From assembly GCA_029216955.1 (NCBI GenBank), contig JANAVB010023996.1, positions 18,035,925 to 18,099,924 of the forward strand: a stretch of DNA of 64,000 nt, in the 5' to 3' direction. Of this stretch, positions 57,021 through 64,000 are shown piece by piece. How positions within the stretch are numbered: position 1 is the stretch's first letter; each line of letters begins with the position of its first letter. The notes under the pieces were generated by a model. That model searched no databases and was not told the DNA's origin. It was given only the letters and a program-made list of their open reading frames with translations. The position numbers and the translations under genes were made by a program. This DNA is from Iris pallida. Taxonomy: Eukaryota > Streptophyta > Magnoliopsida > Asparagales > Iridaceae.

Positions 57021-57611
57021 GAATATTGGATTGAATTAGAACTGGTTTAGAGTGAGGATGCCCTCCCACACTTGGACCAACTGTAGTTCAATGAACCAAT
57101 TGATATTATTTAGTGGCATAGGATGAGCTGAGTAGACTTTTAATTGCCTAAGTTATTTAGTCAAGTCATAGTTAAAAGTCACTATATTTTAGGATATTAT
57201 TTTGTATAAATGTAGAATTTAATCATGGTTAGATTTGTTGATAAACCAAATTAGATTTAGCCAATTTATTAATTACTTGTAAATCATATAACAGGAGGAT
57301 TCCCAGCTCTACTACCCTTTCTCGATCACCCAGAGCCAGGCAAGTATACTCCTCGGACTAGTTCATTTTCTCATGTCTTGCATGTTTATCCCTATATCTT
57401 CTTGATTGACACGATGTATCACGGTATTGTCTGGTTTCATGTTTCATGTATTACTTATGTCTGGGAGAGAAAATACTATAGATATGTGATCAAACCCTGT
57501 TACTACTCATGTGAATAGCTTTGGTCGCGGGACCAAAGCCGTACCATTTCATGTTTATTGCATCTACCCAAGCCGATCACACAATCTAGATGTATTTCAT
57601 TATTGCACATG

Positions 57612-57757
57612 TCAGGATTCAGGTTGTATTTCAGGATTCATGGTTGTATTTTATGTTCAGGTTGTATTTTATGATTCAGGTTGTACTTCATGTTCAGGTT
57701 GTATTTCATGATTCAGGTTGTACTTCATGTTCAGGTGGTATTTCATGTTCAGGACTC
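57612..57757. repeat. Minisatellite in segment D
   Basis: About seven alternating copies of GTTCAGGTTGTATTTCATG and ATTCAGGTTGTACTTCATG, a compound unit of about 37 bases. Confidence 0.85.
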
Positions 57758-57917
57758 ATACCATGTTCCCTGTTTTACTTTCAGTATTTTCTGCTCAGTT
57801 TCATGTCTTGTCTCATTTCCTGTACTTATATATATTTTCTGTTTCTTGTTCATACCATGATGTACATGTTCATTCCTTGGATATACTTAGCTTCGCTTCT
57901 GACTAGGATATGTTGCA

Positions 57918-58019
57918 GGTGAGTTGGAGGCTCTGTGCAACACGTACTATAGCGAGGAGCCAATTGATGCAGGAGAGCTAGCTGATGCTGCTCTTGACTT
58001 AGAGGCTGCAGAAGTCTAG
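57918..58019 (+). CDS. Acidic terminal-exon-like frame of segment D
   Basis: After ATATGTTGCAG the frame reads GELEALCNTYYSEEPIDAG, then ELADAALDLEAAEV and TAG (58017-58019). Strongly acidic, 33 codons. Same relative position as acidic frames in LTRs A and outer/B. Translation would require splicing from 5' exons. Confidence 0.35.
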   Translation, partial: GELEALCNTYYSEEPIDAGELADAALDLEAAEV

Positions 58020-58399
58020 AGCTTACCTTAGTTTTTTCATATTATTTCTTTGTATTGAGACTAGTAGACTTACTTTCATTTGCTGGAATGTAATAGAATT
58101 CTGAGACTTGTACTTCTTTTCTGGGATACATTTATAGATGCTGTATTTTCATACTTGTCTTGATATCTGATTAGTTTCCCTAGATTGGTACATATTGGCC
58201 CAATGATTGTATCATGTTTTTGAATATGGTTAATCTGTTAAGTTTAACATTTCATTATCACTAATCTTCATACCATCACTATAGCATTTCTACTTCTACT
58301 TATATATGTGGTGATATGTGCCTATTGTTTTATATATTAGTGATACTAGTTTTCATTATGGTATCACTAATACTTATGCTATCACTATTGTAAGCATTG

Positions 58400-59671
58400 T
58401 CCTAATATGCCTTAAACTTGCTACATTGTATATTACTTTGTTCGTCTAACATGTACTTGCAGAAAAAGAAGATCAAACATGGATATATGCAAGAAAAAAA
58501 TCAAGATGGGCCAAAGACGATGGTCTCCCACAAGATTTTTATGAACCACCTGACGAAATCTTCGGAGCCACGCACTCGGGGGTTCCGCTGACCGTCAAGG
58601 AAGAAGCTGCCGTCAAGGAAAAAGCCAACATCTATCAAGGAATGAAGCCAAGCCATCATCATTTCAAGACTCTGCAGAAGCCTGCTACTACTACAGTATA
58701 TTTAGAGTCTGTAATGAGTCTTAGGAAACATTGTAAACACAAGAAATAGATGGCAAAATCGAAAGCTCGGGTAGAAAATAACCCAGGACAATCTTCGGAA
58801 TCCTAGCGGATAATCCGGCGGATCTCTGCGGAAATCCGACGGAAGATCCGAATGGTCTCACAGAATACCTTCTGTGAGTGTTCGGATTATACGGCGGAAA
58901 ATCGCGGAATTCCGGCAGATTTTCTGCCATATGACCGTTTGCATTCCAACGGTCGGATTTTACGAATGATTGATCCCAACGGCTCTATTTATAGCCGTTG
59001 GACTATACAGGCGGATGATCCGACGGATTTTCGCAAAAATTCGGTGGATGATCCGTCAGCCTGTGAAAGTTGCATTATTGTACTTTTCTTTACTTTGGTT
59101 ATAAATAGCCTTGAACCCCTTCATTCAAGGTTGATACTTTGAGACTAAAAATTTCTAAACCACCAAAGCTTATCCACAAACAACTCTGCAAAGTTTTCAT
59201 TTGCCATCCACAAATTGTGTTAGAGTTATTGAGTTGAAAAGTAAGATCTTCATCCTATTGTAAGGAGATCAAAACCTAGTGAGAAAGGTTGAAGTTGGAG
59301 AGTCTTCGTATCCAAACTCTTGGTTGAAGTTGAAGAGTCTTCGGATCCAAACTCTCGGTGTGAAGTCGGAGAGCCCTTCGGATTAAAGCTCTTGTGTAAG
59401 AAGTTAGCGAGTTCTTCGGATCAAAGCTCGTGGTAAAGTTGACGAGTCTTCAGATCCGAACTCGTGTGTAACTATTTACTCAAATAGTGGATTAAAGCCG
59501 GAGAGAGTTCCTGGACTGGATTGCCTCTAGGAAGGATACCAGGATACATCGGGTGTCGGTATTGTTATTGCTTCTTCTCTTGCACTTATATTTTTAAATT
59601 GCCAATTAGCTTGTGCTAAGTGCTTGATTAGTTAGCTTGACCCTATTCACCCTCCCTCTAAGGTTCCTTCA
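58400..59671 (+). repeat. 5' LTR of element E (left border approximate)
   Basis: The right border is sure: it ends GGTTCCTTCA at 59671, directly before the primer site. TATAAATAG at 59100 gives the orientation. The stretch 58790-59060 is full of ATCCGNCGGAT dyads. The left border is placed roughly near 58400-58460; the matching 3' LTR is outside the window. Confidence 0.7.
59100..59108 (+). promoter_or_regulatory. TATA box of element E LTR
   Basis: TATAAATAG in GGTTATAAATAGCC, about 570 bases before the LTR end; the R region would start near 59135. Confidence 0.65.
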
Positions 59672-59673
59672 AT

Positions 59674-59685
59674 TGGTATCAGAGC
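59674..59685 (+). promoter_or_regulatory. Element E primer binding site
   Basis: TGGTATCAGAGC two bases after the LTR end, complementary to initiator methionine tRNA, as in copia 1. Confidence 0.93.
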
Positions 59686-59739
59686 AAGGACTCTATTGTT
59701 AGGCTTAACATCCTTAGAGTAGATCCTTGTTATTTTTCT

Positions 59740-60534
59740 ATGGCATCTTATTTATCCTCCTCCGATAAAGAGGGTTTTATTTCTAGTAGCATAGACAATC
59801 ATCCTTCTTCTAAATGCAAGAAATGCTCTAAGTGGAAAACCATGGCTAAACAATCCTTAGAGATTCTTGATAACCTTTATTCTACAAATGAAGAACTTTC
59901 CGAAAAGGTTGTTCATTTAGAAGAAGCAAATGAGTTTTTGAGAAATAAAAACAATGTTTTATTATCTAGACTTGATTCTTAAAACTCATCTTGTGTTTCT
60001 TTAAAGAGTTTGAATGAGGCTTTATTTTTGAAAATCAAATCTCTTTCCTCATCAATAGAAGATCTTAAGAGGCAAACTCATGAGCTAAATCATTTACATG
60101 ATTCTTCTATTGACTCTTTAAAGAAACAAAATGATGATTTTATTTCTAGAATTATTTTATTTGAAAAAGATAATAATAATTTAAATGTTAAATTTGATTC
60201 TCTTACTTTTATGCATGATGATTTGATATTAGAACATGATATTCTTAAGACCAAATCCATGCATGCTCACTCTAAATATATTCATCAATCTAGTATGTCA
60301 CATGTTCATAATCATGCTCATTCTGATACATGTGCACACACTAGTATGGGGTGCTTCTATTGCTCTCGCATTGGACACATGAGTTTAACTTGTCCTATTC
60401 GTAGGAATTTTTGTACCAATGCTAGAGTAAATAGTATATGGGTCCCTAATGCTAACAAATGTGGATCTAAGTTTATTTGGATACCAAAGTCTTCGCCTAA
60501 TATTGTAGATGGAGCTTCTTATATCGGGACATAG
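59740..60534 (+). pseudogene. Element E gag-derived ORF (coiled coil and CCHC), one stop
   Basis: ATG at 59740, 55 bases after the primer site: MASYLSSSDKEGFISSS, then SKCKKCSKWKTMAK, a long heptad-rich coiled coil, a His-rich stretch, and the knuckle CFYCSRIGHMSLTCP followed by WVPNANKCGSKFIWIPKSS. The frame is 264 codons with one TAA (59980-59982, SRLDS-stop-NSSC) and ends at TAG 60532-60534. The knuckle and W.P.A...G...W.PK.S tail match the second half of the copia 1 gag (CHYCGLIGHILSACR, WIPKANNSG). The UBN2 capsid part, protease, integrase and RT are absent, so this is a non-autonomous derivative. Confidence 0.8.
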
Positions 60535-61929
60535 CACCGAGGAGCGTGTTGGTGGTTGCAAAGCTCAAAGGTCATCTTCTAAGCAATTGCACCAATACAA
60601 GTATGGCCACTAGAGCCACTTTGGTAACATGCTAATCGATTCTCTTTAAATGGTTTATATTTGTAGAGTCGAGCATGTTTCTCTTGATGTCTTGCTACTA
60701 GCTCACATTGATATCCTTAGTTGCTTATTGTATAAATCAATGTGAGATATAATACTAGCATGCTTAGTTAATTTTCTTATTATTTCTTTTATCTAGCATG
60801 ACTAGTTACTTAGCTTAAATGTTTAGTTCACACTTGTAGTTTGTCACTCATTTTCTATTAAGTGTGACACATTTAATTTATGCATGATTGTTATTCTTAA
60901 TCTCTATATTATGAAGCATGCATATCACTCTAGTCCATAGGAGCTTGATTTTGATTTGAGTTAATATGATTTTAACTCTCCGTCTTTAAAGTTTTTGAGA
61001 ATAGTTACTTCTTACCGATTTCTTCTTAATATGTAATATTTACTTTAAATTGGTATTTGTGAATATATATGTTTAGCACATGCTTCTTATCACTTGAAAA
61101 GTATACACTTATACTTCCATTTTAACCTTGTGCTTACATAATATATTCATTATTGATTCTCATACTTTATCTTGATTATCTTCTTGAGAATCAATTATGT
61201 CTTTGCCTAATGAAGTTTATTTATACATGTTTTTGAATTTGTAATGGTTTTTCAAATATTCATTAAGGATACATGACTATATATATTAAATTTTCATCTA
61301 CATATAGTTCATGTATCTCTTATATTGATATCTATTTTTGTATAAATACCTTTATGTAGGCATATGAGTTAAGCTAAAGTTTTATATTAACTTGAAGAGT
61401 ATTTATTCATACTTGTTACTTTTAAACTTGTGCTTAACTCATACTCTAGCTATTGATTCTTTCGATCAAATTTGTGTATCTCTTTTTGAATCAATAAGCT
61501 TCTTCCTTAAAGCTTTCTTTTAATGATGCCTTTTTAGCTTTTTGGTTGACTTTATGGATACATATTTTTCTCTTGATTCTTGAATCTTCTCATGTATGCC
61601 TATTTATATATATATATAGTTTTAACTATGTGATTCCTAACTTTGCATATGTATTTATTTTATACCTTTAAGTTGGAATGTTGAGAGAAATCTTTTATTA
61701 GTGTCTTGTTCATGACTATTTATGAAAGTTCTTTTAAGGATCACATATTTTTGTGTCTTACCTTGTATGTTGATTTTACCTCTTTAATTAGTACACATTT
61801 TCTAGTCTATAACTTTTTACTTTTCTTTGGTGTACTATGAAAGCTCTTTGAAAATTTGATTTTATAGAGAGACGGAAAATCTGATGGATTTTCGGTATAA
61901 TCCGGCGGATCATCCGACTGTAAACAGCA

Positions 61930-62155
61930 AGTCTGTGAGCAATAGTTCGGATCATCCGACGGATATCCGCGAAAATCTGACGGATAATCCGATCATTTCC
62001 AGCAGCTAGTGAGCACATAGTTCGGATAATCCGACAGACTTTCGCTGAAATTCGACGGATAATCCAATCAATTCCAGCAGCTTTGTGAGCACTAAGTTCG
62101 GATAATCCGTCGGACTTCCACTAAAATTCGACGGATAATCCGATCAGCTTTCTTT
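61930..62155. repeat. 75-bp minisatellite with ATCCGACGGAT dyads
   Basis: Three units starting near 61944, 62019 and 62094, each TAGTTCGGATAATCCGACGG, CGAAAATTCGACGGATAATCC, CAGCAGCT, GTGAGCA in order with few differences. The dyad ATCCGACGGAT also fills the E LTR at 58790-59060. Confidence 0.88.
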
Positions 62156-63743
62156 TTTTTTAATGTGCTTTCCTTGCTCATTCCTTGGGTTTATGCTTCT
62201 TTGGAATTATTGTTTCCCAATGATGTTGTTGTAGCACATGAGAATCCATGTAATTGATACATCATATGTCTTATGTCCTTAGCTACTATGGTTTTGAGTT
62301 TTTGGTTAGAGATCTTCTATTTCTAGAGAATACTCTTATTTCATAATGGCTATAATATTTTGCATTCTCTTGATCGATCCATTATTTTATTATCGTGGGT
62401 TAATCTCTATACTTGGCAAAGAGATTTATTTTATTTGTGTTTACATGAATATCTCTTTTGGCCTATACTTGATAAGAGTAATTCTTTTTATTTTGTTATC
62501 TTATACTCTTATCCTTGCTTAATAAAGAGTCTACAAATCATTTTGATCATTCAAAATGTATTATACATATTGAGAACTCTTTGCTTAAGCAAGTATTTTT
62601 AGTGTTAGTGACTTAAGATTTAATGAGCACATTTATCTTGTTAATGGCTTCCCTCATTAATCTTATTTGGATTATATAGTTTGCTTATTTGTGATATATT
62701 ATTAAGCTATATAATTTTGGCTCACTTTCACACATCTAGCTATATTCCTATACTTCAATGTATATATGATATGCTAGTTTACAAAAACAAGATTTGTGAT
62801 ATGCTTGATCTCTAAAACTAGTTTTACAAATTCTTTATTAGATCTTGTTTTCTCTTAGAGGTTTGTGATTCCTTATTTTAACTTTCTTCCATACTAGTCA
62901 TTAGCAAGTCTCTCTTAAATTTCTCTCACTTTTTGAGTCATGATTTTATCGTATTATCATTACATCTCTTTAGATTGAATGTGTGATCATTTTGAGATTG
63001 ACTCTTTTCCATATTTTTCATTGATCTGTAAGATTCTTTATAAATATGGATTTTGAATTTTCTCTTGATGAGATTTATCATTGGATCATGTTTATTCATT
63101 TGTTTAATTTATGAATGATCATAATGATTAAGTAGTCTTCAATTATCTAGTTATGAGATTATCAAGTTAATTTATTACTCTACTTTGACTAATCATGGTC
63201 TATCACATATGACCTTTGCTATTTGAATTTTATGGGTTATTAATTTACCATTAGCAAGGTTTGGATTTATCCGTTGTTGGATAAATATGTGGTACAACAT
63301 ACCTAGTCCATGCAAAGTAATAAATTGGTTGATTCTTTCTTGATTAGATAATCATGGACATGATATTTGAGGTTTATTTTTATTTTATTTTTGAGCAATA
63401 TTTTGACTTTCATCATGATTGATTTAACTGTCCTTATTCTTTTTCATGATGACATCTTTCTCAAAAGGTAACATACATTAACATATCTTATTTAAATATG
63501 AGTTACTTCTACATAGGTTAGTGCATGTCATCTTTTGATTACATGTGCTAAATTGGAATATTCTTTTGAATTCTCATCTTTAGTAAGTATTAATTGGATA
63601 TCTCTTCTTGACTAAAGATGACATTATTCATTTTATGACGAATTTATAGCCTTATATGCATTGAGCAAGGGGAAGAAATCCATAGTTGATTTACCCCTAG
63701 ATTTTGATGCTATAAGTGCTTTGAAACTAGTTACGCATATTTT

Positions 63744-63751
63744 GAGGGGGA
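63744..63751 (+). other. Polypurine-tract-like site of element E
   Basis: GAGGGGGA in TATTTTGAGGGGGAGCAAAT. Sireviruses are known for repeated tracts of this type upstream of the 3' LTR, so the LTR may follow within a kilobase or so outside the window. Confidence 0.5.
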
Positions 63752-64000
63752 GCAAATAAATTGTTTTAATTCATCTATACCCTCTAATATGTCGTATACA
63801 TAGTTTATCATGGACCCATATTTTCTTCATTTTCATATCTTATTGATTGAGGTCATGATATTTTATTTTGAAGGGTTTATGAGAGTGTATGTGATTGTCC
63901 TTATTATCTTATCTCTCTCTTTCATATGGGTTAAATATGTCATCTTGCTAATATTAACTTTCAGATCTTATCTTGATGAATATTATGCTTTCGTTGATTT

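Larger units (their letters stand above)
54365..58458 (+). mobile_element. Segment D: long-LTR-like transcription unit
   Basis: A TATATAAA box (54742), a leader with a well-placed ATG (54839), donor-like sites (TCTAG|GTAAGT near 55315, ATCAG|GTAAAT near 55635), the CCAGGCAAGTATAC motif (57335) and, after TTGCAG, an acidic frame to a TAG at 58019. This is the order seen in the long LTRs A, B and solo. No LTR termini or duplication were found. A 24-base direct repeat AGCCCATTACAACTAACC (54370 and 54548) is at the left. It could instead be a decayed non-coding host gene. Confidence 0.45.
60535..64000 (+). mobile_element. Element E interior, AT-rich and non-coding
   Basis: About 3.4 kb without any recognisable pol domain on either strand; many short T-rich blocks. 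It contains a minisatellite (61930-62155) and a polypurine-like TTTTGAGGGGGAGC (63740-63753). The arrangement (primer site, short gag ORF, long non-coding interior) is that of a LARD-like derivative of a Sirevirus. The 3' LTR should lie to the right of the window. Confidence 0.6.

Overview
This window is plant nuclear DNA made almost entirely of nested transposable elements; I see no intact host gene. Evidence for a flowering-plant genome: Sirevirus-like and other Ty1-copia elements with tRNA-iMet primer sites, a superfamily of long-LTR elements, a CACTA transposon with CACTACAAAAA-type termini, hAT and PIF/Harbinger MITEs, a tRNA-derived SINE, a LINE, many (AT)n tracts, and captured fragments of two plant genes (an HD-ZIP III transcription factor and a nuclear group II intron maturase-like gene).

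Layout. 1-5608: 5' part of a decayed Sirevirus-like copia element on the minus strand (RT, integrase, protease, gag, 5' LTR), with several in-frame stops and single-base frameshifts. 5614-6768: end of a plus-strand long LTR. 7643-18030: a broken gene-like unit on the minus strand (TATA box, ATG exon, coiled-coil 3' part), interrupted by a 387-bp hAT MITE with an 8-bp duplication and by element A (10557-16295), a young non-autonomous element with 2.6-kb LTRs, only 490 bp of interior and duplication gtggg. 18361-22575 and 53703-54364: element B (minus), LTR-interior-LTR, whose second LTR is split by a 31.1-kb insertion (22576-53702, TGTAAAC...GTTACA, duplication agatc).

Inside that 31-kb block: a LINE (minus) that received copia element 2 (23308-34756, duplication agaac), which itself received a 4.0-kb solo LTR (26832-30866, duplication cgtac) inside its RT gene. 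Then element C (two related long-LTR copies around a short interior, with a SINE in one copy), a plus-strand LINE RT fragment, and a 7.1-kb CACTA transposon (about 43386-50534) that carries pieces of the two host genes plus a PIF-like MITE. 54365-58400: a transcription-unit-like segment (D) resembling the long LTRs. 58400-64000: the LTR, primer site, a gag-derived ORF and AT-rich interior of a second Sirevirus-like but pol-less element (E).

Most notable: the captured HD-ZIP III fragment keeps its exon/intron layout, and splicing would rebuild a miR165/166-like site across the exon junction. The long LTRs (A, B, solo, outer, D) share an unusual gene-like layout: TATA box, C-rich leader, a donor-like CAGGCAAGTATAC motif, then 580-790 bp later a short acidic reading frame that ends just upstream of the LTR 3' region.
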